NCBI GenBank assembly: GCA_963803065.1
Contig: CAWDKW010000002.1
Span: 434,001 to 498,000, forward strand
Reading direction: 5' to 3'
Origin: DASXMT01 sp963803065
GTDB lineage: Bacteria > Actinomycetota > Acidimicrobiia > Acidimicrobiales > RAAP-2
Length of the DNA stretch: 64,000 bases
Below are positions 1-7,736 of this stretch, one piece after another. A model generated the notes under the pieces. That model did no database searches, had not been told where the DNA came from, and saw only the letters and a program-made list of their open reading frames with translations. Each line of letters starts with the position of its first letter. Position 1 is the first letter of the stretch. Made by a program: the position numbers and the translations under genes.

Positions 1-1
1 C

Positions 2-331
2 GAGCGCTACGACCTGTCGGTGCCCACCAACCGCCGCAAGCTCGAGCTGGTCACCGCGCTGGCCAGGCTGGCCGACCAGGCCGGGCTGAGCCTGATCGAG
101 CTGTCCTTGGCCTTCGTGGCCGAGCACCCGGCGGTCACTGCCCCCATCATCGGGCCGCGCACCATGGAGCACCTCGAGTCGCAGCTCGGGGCGGCTGAGA
201 TCTCGCTGAGCGCCGACGTCCTCGACCAGATCGACGAGCTGGTGCCGCCAGGCACCATGATCGACCCGATCGACAGCGAGTTCAGGCCGCCGTCGCTGAC
301 CGACCCGAACCTTCGCCGTCGACAGCGGTAG
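2..331 (+). CDS. Aldo/keto reductase, C-terminal fragment
   Basis: The window opens inside this gene; 109 codons remain before a TAG stop. The fragment carries the end of the (beta/alpha)8 barrel of an NADPH-dependent aldo/keto reductase: a helix followed by LSLAFVAEHPAVTAPIIGPR, which is the family's conserved strand and phosphate-binding segment (usually V-x-x-x-I-x-G-x-R/T), then the helix ending in DQIDELVPPG. The catalytic Tyr and Lys would lie upstream of the window, so activity and substrate cannot be judged. The downstream sigma gene is on the same strand after 221 bp and has its own ribosome site, so co-transcription is not evident. Confidence 0.85.
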   Translation, partial: ERYDLSVPTNRRKLELVTALARLADQAGLSLIELSLAFVAEHPAVTAPIIGPRTMEHLESQLGAAEISLSADVLDQIDELVPPGTMIDPIDSEFRPPSLTDPNLRRRQR

Positions 332-552
332 GGCGGATCCCCAAGCCCAGAGAAGCGGCTCAGAGGCTCGCTGAACTGCCTCAAGGTGATTCGCGCGGGA
401 TCGGACTTGACGGCCCGGTAGAGTTACAGAGGGCCTGTCGTTACCGAACGACCACCCTGACGTGCGATTGCCGTGTCTCGCGTCACATGCACCGGACGAG
501 GCTTCTTGCCGGTGGACCCCTCAAGTACTGAGGAAACGAAGGAGTATCGACC

Positions 553-1488
553 GTGAACAAGCAGCGCGCAGCCCAGGATGGCGAAGACCTCGTCAAGCTC
601 TACCTCAGCGACATCGGGCAGTATCCCCTCCTGACCAAGGCTGACGAGGCGCGGCTGGCACAGGCCATCGAGCTGGGACGCGAGGCGGCGGCCACCATCG
701 CCGAGACGCCGAAGCTGACCCCGGCCAAGCGGCGGGAGCTTCGCAGGGTCGTCCTCCAAGGCGAGCACGCCCAACAGGACTTCGTACAGTCCAACCTCCG
801 CCTGGTGGTGTCCATCGCCAAGAAGTACCAGGCGTCGAACCTCCCCCTGCTCGACCTCGTCCAGGAGGGCAACCTGGGCCTCATCCACGCGGTCGAGAAG
901 TTCGACTGGCGCAAGGGGTTCAAGTTCTCCACCTACGCCACCTGGTGGATCCGCCAGGCCATCACCCGTGGCATCGCCAACACTGGTCGGACGGTGCGCC
1001 TCCCGGTCCACGCCGGGGACACCCTGGCCCGCATCCAAAAGGCCAAGAGCTTCCTCGAGTACAAGCTGGGTCGCCCGGCCACCCTCGACGAGCTCGGCGA
1101 AGAAGTGGAGCTCTCCCACGACAAGCTCGTCGAAGCGTTGCGATTCCGCTCCGAGCCCCTGTCACTGTCGGACCCGCTCCGCGAGGACGGCGACGCCGAA
1201 CTCGGCGACATCGTCCAGGACGTGAACGCCGAATCGCCCTTCGACGCGGCCGCCCTCGCCCTGTTGGGCGAAGAGATCGGCAAGCTCCTCTCCCCGCTCG
1301 ATGAGCGCGAGCGCGAGATCCTCCGCCTGCGCTTCGGCCTCGACCGCGGCGAGCCGCGCACCCTCGAGGAGGTCGGCGAGTTCTTCAGCCTGACCCGCGA
1401 GCGGATCCGCCAGATCGAAGCCCGGGCCATGTCGAAGCTCCGGCATCCGTCCTCCGACACCGGCGCGCGCGAGCTGCTCAACGCCTGA
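553..1488 (+). CDS. RNA polymerase sigma-70 factor, primary-like (group 1/2)
   Basis: A 311-aa sigma factor. Region 1.2 lies near residues 12-44 (DLVKLYLSDIGQYPLLT), region 2 near 80-150 with the -10 recognition helix TYATWWIRQAITRGIANTGR, region 3 near 160-235, and region 4 near 250-300 with the -35 helix-turn-helix LEEVGEFFSLTRERIRQIEA. It lacks region 1.1 and the long acidic N-terminus of actinobacterial SigA/HrdB, so it looks like a SigB-type group 2 factor that probably reads SigA-like promoters; it could also be a short housekeeping factor. The GTG start follows ACGAAGGAG at 534-542. No anti-sigma gene is adjacent. Confidence 0.93.
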   Translation: MNKQRAAQDGEDLVKLYLSDIGQYPLLTKADEARLAQAIELGREAAATIAETPKLTPAKRRELRRVVLQGEHAQQDFVQSNLRLVVSIAKKYQASNLPLLDLVQEGNLGLIHAVEKFDWRKGFKFSTYATWWIRQAITRGIANTGRTVRLPVHAGDTLARIQKAKSFLEYKLGRPATLDELGEEVELSHDKLVEALRFRSEPLSLSDPLREDGDAELGDIVQDVNAESPFDAAALALLGEEIGKLLSPLDEREREILRLRFGLDRGEPRTLEEVGEFFSLTRERIRQIEARAMSKLRHPSSDTGARELLNA

Positions 1489-1607
1489 TCCGGCAGAGTG
1501 GCACGGGGCCTGAACCGGCCTCTATCGGCAGAGCTGGGGCCAGGTCGTGCAGGGTGACCCGTTCCGGTGAGGTGTCCCTGGGCGCGATCGCCAGGTGACC
1601 GGGACGA

Positions 1608-2117
1608 TCAGCTGATCAGGGCCACCGGTCGCTGTTCCACCCACTCGAGGTTGAGCTCCCGCCGCACGATGCGCCATCCGTTCGCCGTGCGGCGGTAGTC
1701 GTCGAGATAGCGGATATACCACACCGCATCCGTACCGCCCCTCGACTTGGTCGGGTCCTTCCCCGACCCGGCCGCGGCCGCGTCCTTGTCGGCCGCGGTC
1801 AGGTGATGGGCCACGCAGTAGACGGTGCCGGTCGCGCTGCCCCCCTCGATGGTGAACTCCCGATTGAGCACCTCATGGAAGGTCTTGGTGAAACGCCGGA
1901 GACCGTCGGGAATCGATCGGAGTGTCTCGGTCCCCGTTCGTACGAGCACCGGTCGGAGGTCGTCGGGAAGGTTGGGGACGACCAGCTCGGCATCCTCGAC
2001 GAACAGAGCGGCAAACCGGTCTCCGTCGCGACGGTCGACGGCCATGGCGTACGAGACGCAGAGGGCGGCCAGCTCCCGTTCGTCGTTGAGGACGCCGGCC
2101 CCGGCATCGCGGCTCAT
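1608..2117 (-). CDS. SnoaL-like / NTF2-fold protein
   Basis: A 169-aa protein of the SnoaL-like NTF2 superfamily. The family pattern is visible: an N-terminal helix with LCVSYAMAVDRRDGDRFAAL, then FVEDAELVVPN, and a C-terminal antiparallel sheet ending in DDYRRTANGWRIVRRELNLE. Members are cone-shaped alpha/beta barrels that act as small isomerases, cyclases or dehydratases, or as non-enzymatic domains; in actinobacteria many sit in steroid or polyketide catabolism. The ATG at 2117 is preferred; the frame stays open further upstream, but those residues look non-coding (Arg/Gly/Pro-rich). No neighbour indicates the substrate. Confidence 0.75.
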   Translation of the reverse strand: MSRDAGAGVLNDERELAALCVSYAMAVDRRDGDRFAALFVEDAELVVPNLPDDLRPVLVRTGTETLRSIPDGLRRFTKTFHEVLNREFTIEGGSATGTVYCVAHHLTAADKDAAAAGSGKDPTKSRGGTDAVWYIRYLDDYRRTANGWRIVRRELNLEWVEQRPVALIS

Positions 2118-2472
2118 GACCGGGATCCATCCGGAGCCCGGTCCGCCTGGCTCTCGTCCTGATCGGCCGGTGTGCCTGGAGGTTCCATGAGGGCTCGCTT
2201 TCAAAGGTGGCGGCGTCGAACGTACGGACCCTTCCGGAATCTGCCTCCCGGGCGGGCCTGGCCGACCCTAAGCCGCCTCGCCGACCCGCTGCAATGGCCG
2301 CGGGGCCGACCGGTATCCTTGCCGGGTGCCCGACCCTGTAGACGGTGGCTCGCCTGGTCCGTCCGGGGGCCCACCGCACCGCCCCCGTCAATCGGTGCCA
2401 GGCGGGCCGCCGCCCCGCACGCGACGGGAGATCCAGCAATCAACGCCCCGGCGCTCGCCCCAGGGCAACGAG
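2118..2472. other. Divergent intergenic region
   Basis: A 355-bp stretch between two divergently transcribed genes. Both reading frames extend into it, but the predicted residues are Pro/Arg/Gly-rich and lack homology features, so I treat it as non-coding promoter DNA. I see no convincing operator or RNA structure. Confidence 0.5.
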
Positions 2473-4173
2473 ATGGACCGCCGGTACTTCCTCCGTCGAG
2501 CACTCGCCCTGGGGGGCGTGGCGGCAGCAGGAGCCGCCGGGTACGGCATCTACCAGGCCACCTCGGGCGGCTCGGGGACCCCCACCGCCGACGCGGGCAA
2601 GCCGACCACGGCCACCTCGACCACCACGTCGGTCGCCACCAAGGCGAGGACGACCAAGCTCACCGACGGGGTCACGATCCCGACGTCGCCGGCCATCGTG
2701 GCCGAGAACGCCAAGACCGGGCATGCCTGGTGGGTCGACACCCCGCAGAACGCCGGCGACATCGAGGGCTACAGCAGCCAGGTCAGCGCCGTGGCCGGTG
2801 ACACCATCACCTTGTTCGTCAGCACCAAGAGCCCGCGCTTCCACGTCGAGGCCTACCGCATGGGCTACTACCAGGGCATCGGTGCCCGGTTGGTATGGCA
2901 GTCGGCAGAGGTGGCGGGGATCAGACAGGCATCCCCGTCGCTGATCGCACCGACCAACACCATCGAGTGCAACTGGACCCCCTCCCTGACCGTAAAGGTG
3001 GACAAGACCTGGCCCCCGGGCGTCTACCTCCTGAAACTGGTGGGAACCAGCTCCGAGCAGCAGTACGTCCCCCTCTGCGTGCGCGACGACACGTCCAGGG
3101 CGGCCATCGTCGTCCAGCAGAGCGTGACCACCTGGCAGGCCTACAACCGGTGGGGTGGGTACAGCCTGTACTACGGGAACACGGGGGGCCAGCTGTCCTT
3201 CACCCACAACCCGGCCGGCGGCGACTACGACCACCGGGCACGCATCGTGTCCTTCGACCGGCCCTACGACCATGACTGGGCCTCGGGCGCGGCCGATCTG
3301 GTGGGGAACGAGTTCCCGGTCATCTACCACGCCGAGAAACTGGGCCTGGACGTGACCTACTGGACGGATGTGGACCTCCATGCCCAGCCGCAGCTCCTGA
3401 AGAACCACAAGGCACTGCTCAGCCTGGGCCACGACGAGTACTGGTCCTACGAGATGCGCCAGGGGGCGGCCTCGGCGGTAAACGGTGGCGTCAACCTGGC
3501 CTTTCTCGGGGCCAATGCCTGCTACCGCCAGATCCGATTCGACAAGTCCCCACTGGGGGAGAACCGCCACCAGATCTGCTACAAGTCGGCCTCCGAGGAC
3601 CCGTTGTTCAACGTGGACAACGCCAAGGTGACCGTCAACTGGCCCGACCCCCCTGTCTCCGACCCGGAGAGCCTCCTGATCGGGAGCACCTATCAGGACG
3701 TCGGGGCCATGGCCGACATGGTGATCACCGACCCGTCGTCGTGGGTCTTCGCCGGCACCGGCCTGACCCAGGGCCAGCAGCTGCCCAAGGTGATCCAGGG
3801 CGAGTTCGACCGCTACGTGCCATCGAGCTCGTCGCACCAGAACCTCGATGTCGTCGCCCACTCGATCATCCCCAACCGGGGAAGCAACTACTCCGACGTG
3901 ACCTGGTACACCGTGGCCGGCGGCGGCGGCGTCTTCGCCACCGGGAACGCCACCTGGGTCGGCGGGATGGTCGACAGCACGCTCATTCCCCCGAATGTGG
4001 TTCCCGACCCGATCCCCGGGGTCACCGCGCCGCTGCTGCGGGTGATGGAGAACGTCTACTCGGTCCTCGGCACCGGACCGGCCAGCGCCACGCACCCGTC
4101 CCAGGGCAACTGGAGTCAGGTGTACGGCACCTCATCGGGGCCCGCCGCCCCGACACCGAACGACGCAGCCTGA
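2473..4173 (+). CDS. Tat-exported protein with N,N-dimethylformamidase large-subunit-like domain
   Basis: A 566-aa protein from the ATG at 2473. The N-terminus DRRYFLRRALALGG fits the twin-arginine consensus and is followed by an Ala/Gly-rich hydrophobic stretch, so I infer Tat export. After a Thr-rich linker the body resembles the C-terminal domain of N,N-dimethylformamidase beta subunits: the segments FHVEAYRMGYYQGIGARLVW, RARIVSFDRPYDHDW, GLDVTYWTDVDLH, and LSLGHDEYWSYEMRQG with its HDEYW signature. In this superfamily the domain is related to glutamine-amidotransferase-like folds, and most members have no assigned substrate. No small-subunit gene is adjacent. Export of a DMFase-like domain is unusual and suggests an extracytoplasmic hydrolase or carbohydrate-interacting role. 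Confidence 0.75.
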   Translation: MDRRYFLRRALALGGVAAAGAAGYGIYQATSGGSGTPTADAGKPTTATSTTTSVATKARTTKLTDGVTIPTSPAIVAENAKTGHAWWVDTPQNAGDIEGYSSQVSAVAGDTITLFVSTKSPRFHVEAYRMGYYQGIGARLVWQSAEVAGIRQASPSLIAPTNTIECNWTPSLTVKVDKTWPPGVYLLKLVGTSSEQQYVPLCVRDDTSRAAIVVQQSVTTWQAYNRWGGYSLYYGNTGGQLSFTHNPAGGDYDHRARIVSFDRPYDHDWASGAADLVGNEFPVIYHAEKLGLDVTYWTDVDLHAQPQLLKNHKALLSLGHDEYWSYEMRQGAASAVNGGVNLAFLGANACYRQIRFDKSPLGENRHQICYKSASEDPLFNVDNAKVTVNWPDPPVSDPESLLIGSTYQDVGAMADMVITDPSSWVFAGTGLTQGQQLPKVIQGEFDRYVPSSSSHQNLDVVAHSIIPNRGSNYSDVTWYTVAGGGGVFATGNATWVGGMVDSTLIPPNVVPDPIPGVTAPLLRVMENVYSVLGTGPASATHPSQGNWSQVYGTSSGPAAPTPNDAA

Positions 4174-4193
4174 CCGGCGCCCCGACGTGCAGC

Positions 4194-4263
4194 AGCCCGG
4201 GATGCCATGCGGTCATCCCGGGCTGGCTGATGTTCCGCTGGCCGGCGAGCCCGCCTGGCGGGC
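4194..4263. terminator. Tandem hairpins between convergent genes
   Basis: An 11-bp perfect stem AGCCCGGGATG/CATCCCGGGCT (4194-4204 with 4214-4224, 9-nt loop) is followed by a second stem GCCCGC/GCGGGC at 4249-4254 and 4258-4263. They lie in the 99-bp gap between the converging 3' ends of the DMFA2_C-type gene and recA. No T-tract follows either hairpin, as is common in GC-rich actinobacteria. A bidirectional terminator is the natural reading. Confidence 0.65.
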
Positions 4264-4272
4264 CCGCTGCAC

Positions 4273-5352
4273 TCAGTCGGCCAGCGTGATCGGTTGATCG
4301 TCGGGATCGAGACCAGCCGCGGTTGCACCGGCGCCGGGCCCGGGGCCGGTCTCGGCGCTGGCATCGGCAATCAGGGCAGCCAGGTGCTCCCGGATCCTTC
4401 CGTCGATCTCGGCCATGAGCTGGGGATTCTCGATCAGGAAGGTCTTCACGTTCTCACGGCCCTGGCCGAGCTGCTCGCCTTCGTAGGTGAACCAGGCACC
4501 GGACTTCTTGACGAAGCCCAGCTCCACGCCCACATCGAGCAGGGAACCCTCGCGGCTGATGCCCTGCCCGAAGGTGATGTCGAACTCCGCCTGCTTGAAC
4601 GGCGGCGACACCTTGTTCTTCACCACCTTGACCCGGGTCCGGTTGCCTACCATCTCGGCACCGTCCTTGATGGTCTCGATCCGGCGGATGTCCAGACGGA
4701 CCGACGAGTAGAACTTCAGGGCCCGGCCACCGGGGGTGACCTCGGGTGAGCCGTACATCACGCCGATCTTCTCTCGGAGCTGGTTGATGAAGATGGCGAT
4801 GGTCCGGGACTTCGACAAGGTCCCGGTGAGCTTGCGCAATGCCTGGGACATCAGCCGGGCCTGCAGTCCGACGTGGGAGTCGCCCATCTCGCCCTCGATC
4901 TCCGCCCGGGGGGTGAGGGCGGCGACCGAGTCGATGACCAATACGTCGAGCGCCCCGGAGCGGATGAGCATGTCGGCGATCTCCAACGCCTGCTCGCCGG
5001 TGTCCGGCTGGGAGATGAGCAGGTCGTCGATGTTGACGCCGATCGCCCCGGCGTACACCGGGTCCATGGCGTGCTCGGCGTCGATGTAGGCGCAGATGCC
5101 GCCGTTGCGCTGTGCTTCGGCCACCACGTGCATGGCCAGAGTGGACTTGCCGGAGGACTCTGGTCCGAAGATCTCCACGACGCGGCCGCGAGGCAGGCCG
5201 CCGATGCCAAGAGCGAGGTCGAGAGCGAGGGCTCCCGTGGGGATCGACTCGATGTTCATGTGGAGGTTCTCACCCATCCGCATGATCGATCCCTTGCCGA
5301 ACTGCTTCTCGATCTGGCCGAGGGCCATGTCGAGTGCCTTGTCACGTTCCAT
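4273..5352 (-). CDS. recA: Recombinase RecA
   Basis: A 359-aa RecA: the ATP-dependent strand-exchange protein of homologous recombination and co-protease for LexA in the SOS response. The Walker A motif GPESSGKST is at residues 63-71, Walker B is in LDVLVIDSVAAL, and the L2-region FINQLREKIGVMYGSPEVTPG and C-terminal KSGAWFTYEGEQLGQGREN are conserved. The protein is full length with no intein. The ATG at 5352 follows GAGGAG at a good distance. A LexA box lies about 130 bp upstream. recX, which follows recA in many actinobacteria, is not here: the next gene downstream is convergent. Confidence 0.99.
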   Translation of the reverse strand: MERDKALDMALGQIEKQFGKGSIMRMGENLHMNIESIPTGALALDLALGIGGLPRGRVVEIFGPESSGKSTLAMHVVAEAQRNGGICAYIDAEHAMDPVYAGAIGVNIDDLLISQPDTGEQALEIADMLIRSGALDVLVIDSVAALTPRAEIEGEMGDSHVGLQARLMSQALRKLTGTLSKSRTIAIFINQLREKIGVMYGSPEVTPGGRALKFYSSVRLDIRRIETIKDGAEMVGNRTRVKVVKNKVSPPFKQAEFDITFGQGISREGSLLDVGVELGFVKKSGAWFTYEGEQLGQGRENVKTFLIENPQLMAEIDGRIREHLAALIADASAETGPGPGAGATAAGLDPDDQPITLAD

Positions 5353-5415
5353 GTCGCTGCTCCTCGGTGGTTGTTTCTCACTTGACCGGGCCGACCCTAC
5401 GGGTGGGGTGTAACA

Positions 5416-5443
5416 GAGCCCCGAAAGGGAGCGATCGGGGCTC
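5416..5443 (-). other. Hairpin in the recA leader / thpR 3' region
   Basis: A perfect 9-bp stem GAGCCCCGA/TCGGGGCTC with a 10-nt loop. It lies downstream of the thpR stop and between the LexA box and the recA start. It could terminate thpR transcripts, or be a structured recA 5' leader if transcription starts near the LexA box. No T-tract is seen on the minus strand. Confidence 0.5.
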
Positions 5444-5470
5444 GGGTCTTGGGCGTCTGTGCCGACCTTT

Positions 5471-6214
5471 TCACTGTAGACCCGAACGCATGTTCGATGT
5501 TGGATGGTCGTCCCCCGGCACGGACACGGTGGCCACGGTCTCGTACCGGCCCTTCCCGCCCGTCGAGATCGAGGCGACGAGGGCAAGCTCGTCGACCGTC
5601 CAGGCCATGCCTCCGGCCACTCCGACCGCCGACCCGGCCAACCACCGAAGGTCGTCCCGGCGGCGCCGTGACCGGGCCAGGGTGAGGTGCCCGGTGAACG
5701 GAGCCGGATCGCCCGAGGTCCTCCCCACTGACGCCTCGGCGGCAGGGGTCCCGGCTGGAGGAACAGCGGCCGGAGGAGACGTGATCGAGGCGAAGGCGGT
5801 GCGCACCGAGGCGGCCAGGGCGTCGAGCCCGCTGACGGGGACGTAGAGCACGGACCGGCCGAAGGACCGGGTGACGGAACCCATGCGGGCGACCGTCCCG
5901 GCGTGGTCTGCGACGGGGACACGCTCCAACCGAGCCACGGCGTCGTCGACCGCGGTGCCTGCGGCCCCAGCCGGGTGCGCCGTAGCGGGGCCCTCTGCAC
6001 CTGCGTCCCATCCCACGGCTCCCTCGCCTGTTACGACCTCACCGACGCCTGTCGCCACCTCGCCCTGGCCTGTCGCCACCTCACCGAGGAAGACGAGGGT
6101 GATGTGCCAGCGGGAGGGCGGCGTCCAGCGGACGTCGGCCGCGTCGGGATGTTCGAAGTCGCCGAGCGCGGCGACCACCGGTGGTGGCGGCCAGATGGCT
6201 ACGAACAGGCGCAC
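5471..6214 (-). CDS. thpR: RNA 2',3'-cyclic phosphodiesterase (2'-5' RNA ligase family)
   Basis: A 247-aa 2H-phosphoesterase. The two signature HxT motifs are present: HITL at residues 37-40 and HLTL in FTGHLTLARSR near the last quarter. Family members hydrolyse RNA 2',3'-cyclic phosphates and can make 2'-5' linkages in tRNA halves. Residues 44-64 are three tandem heptads of the form GEV(A/V)TG(x), encoded by three 21-bp units at about 6023-6085, an insertion beyond the usual ~180-aa fold that probably arose by slippage. The gene is upstream of recA on the same strand; the recA LexA box overlaps its 3' end. Confidence 0.88.
   Translation of the reverse strand: MRLFVAIWPPPPVVAALGDFEHPDAADVRWTPPSRWHITLVFLGEVATGQGEVATGVGEVVTGEGAVGWDAGAEGPATAHPAGAAGTAVDDAVARLERVPVADHAGTVARMGSVTRSFGRSVLYVPVSGLDALAASVRTAFASITSPPAAVPPAGTPAAEASVGRTSGDPAPFTGHLTLARSRRRRDDLRWLAGSAVGVAGGMAWTVDELALVASISTGGKGRYETVATVSVPGDDHPTSNMRSGLQ
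5483..5496 (-). promoter_or_regulatory. LexA (SOS) box upstream of recA
   Basis: The sequence CGAACGCATGTTCG matches the Gram-positive/actinobacterial LexA operator CGAAC-RNRT-GTTCG at every specified position. It overlaps the last codons of thpR, about 130 bp upstream of the recA start. A possible -10 element (TACAGT on the minus strand) sits just downstream. Repression by LexA is inferred. Confidence 0.88.
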
Positions 6215-6265
6215 CTGAACAGTCTGGCCCCGGGGGACCGGCGTGCTGGCGCGTCCCGTGCCAGC

Positions 6266-6412
6266 GTGACTGGCTGCGCCCGGCAGACTGGCTCGGCTCG
6301 CGCCAGCGGACTGGCTCGCCGCCCGGCAGACTGGCTCGGCTCGGGCCGGCGGACTGGCTCGGCTCGGGCCGGCGGACTGGCTCGGCTCGGTCGGCGGACT
6401 GACTCCCGCCGG
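6266..6412. repeat. 23-bp minisatellite between thpR and the YerB gene
   Basis: About six imperfect tandem copies built on GACTGGCTCGGCTCGGGCC plus GGCG, with 20- to 23-bp units; two central copies are identical. It fills most of the 258-bp gap between divergent genes. Translation of either strand gives only Arg/Pro/Ser/Ala low-complexity peptide, so I regard it as non-coding. Confidence 0.85.
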
Positions 6413-6472
6413 ACACCGTCACGCTGAGTATCACCCATTGCGCCCACTGTGCCCGAGTAGCCTGCCGGGTCG

Positions 6473-7729
6473 ATGTCCGACGACCCCGCCCCTGGCAGCA
6501 ACGACGCTCGAACAGCCGGCCGGTCTGAGGTTCCCGACAACCGGGCTGCCGGCGGCTCCACTTCGGCTCCAGTAGCCCAGGCGGCCCCGACGATCATGTC
6601 CAGGAAAGAGCTTCGGCACCATGAGGGCACCCCGCGCACCTGGTACTACGTGCTCGGCTCGGTGACCGCGCTCGTCGTGGCCGGCTTGGTCGCCTTCCTG
6701 GTCACTTCGGGCAGCTCGCCCAGCGCGGCCAGCAAGCCTCCTGCCTCGTCGGCACCCTCGGCGGTCGCGCCCCCCTCTCCCGCATCGACGGTGCCGGCCA
6801 CGTGCCCCCTCACCGGCACGCCGGCCCCAGGCGGCACGGTGCCGGCTCGACCAGCGCTCGGAGTCAAGATCGGCAACTACCCCGATGACCGACCCTCGGC
6901 CGGTCTCAACCAGGCCGACATCGTGTTCGAGGAGCCGGTGGAAGGGGCCATCACCCGCCTGGTCGCCATCTTCCAGTGCCAGGGCCCGGGCCTGGTCGGC
7001 GATCTCCGTTCGGCCCGCCAGCCCGACGTAGGCATCCTGTCGCAACTGTCGAAACCCCTCTTCGTCCATGCCGGTGGCATCGAACCGGTCATCGCCCTCC
7101 TCCAGACCCCCAACATCATCGACGAGAACATCCTCAACGGCGCGAACTCGTCGGCCGTCATCCAACAGCCCGGCCGCACTGCCCCCTACAGCACGTTCAC
7201 CAACACCGCAGCGGTGTGGGCGTTGGACCCCGGTGACACCACGCCTCCGGCCCCACTCTTCACCTACACGACCGCCCCGCCAGCCGGTTCGGTGGCCGGA
7301 TCGGGTGGGAGCGCCCACATCCCGTTCTCCTCCACCTCCGACGTGACCTGGACCTGGAACCCGGCCGCCGACAACTACCTCCGGTCTTACGCCACCGGGC
7401 CGGACAAGCTGGTCGACGGCTCGCAGTCCGCGGCCAACAACGTGGTGATCATGACCGTGCAGACCAGTAACGGACCGTGGCTCGAGAACAGCGAGGGCGG
7501 CCTCGAGGTCCAGATCCCCGACACCGGCAGCGGCCCCCTCGTCGTGCTGCGAAACGGGGCGGCCGTCACGGGCACGTGGACGCGGACCTCGGTCAGCCAG
7601 CCGGCTACCCTGACCGCCGCCGACGGTGCGCCGATCACCCTTCAGCCGGGCAACACCTGGGAAGAACTGGTCCCGGCCGGCATCGCTGTCACCACGGCCC
7701 CGGGACCGGCTACCGCCCTCCCGGGCTAG
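6473..7729 (+). CDS. DUF3048 (YerB-like) membrane-anchored protein
   Basis: A 418-aa protein. Residues 1-56 are a polar cytoplasmic tail, 57-78 a single transmembrane helix (TWYYVLGSVTALVVAGLVAF), then a Ser/Ala/Pro-rich linker and an extracytoplasmic DUF3048 body. Diagnostic segments are ALGVKIGNYPDDRPSAGLNQ, ADIVFEEPVEGAITRLVAIF and VGDLRSARQPD, shared with Bacillus YerB. The function of the family is not established; it is a surface protein. There is no lipobox, so it is anchored by the N-terminal helix rather than as a lipoprotein. It converges with cinA with only 7 bp between stops. Confidence 0.88.
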   Translation: MSDDPAPGSNDARTAGRSEVPDNRAAGGSTSAPVAQAAPTIMSRKELRHHEGTPRTWYYVLGSVTALVVAGLVAFLVTSGSSPSAASKPPASSAPSAVAPPSPASTVPATCPLTGTPAPGGTVPARPALGVKIGNYPDDRPSAGLNQADIVFEEPVEGAITRLVAIFQCQGPGLVGDLRSARQPDVGILSQLSKPLFVHAGGIEPVIALLQTPNIIDENILNGANSSAVIQQPGRTAPYSTFTNTAAVWALDPGDTTPPAPLFTYTTAPPAGSVAGSGGSAHIPFSSTSDVTWTWNPAADNYLRSYATGPDKLVDGSQSAANNVVIMTVQTSNGPWLENSEGGLEVQIPDTGSGPLVVLRNGAAVTGTWTRTSVSQPATLTAADGAPITLQPGNTWEELVPAGIAVTTAPGPATALPG

Positions 7730-7736
7730 ACAGGGC

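Noticed and set aside
6199..6639. A 146-codon minus-strand ORF across the 23-bp minisatellite
   Set aside because: The product is repeat-derived Arg/Pro/Ser and overlaps the start of the YerB-type gene.
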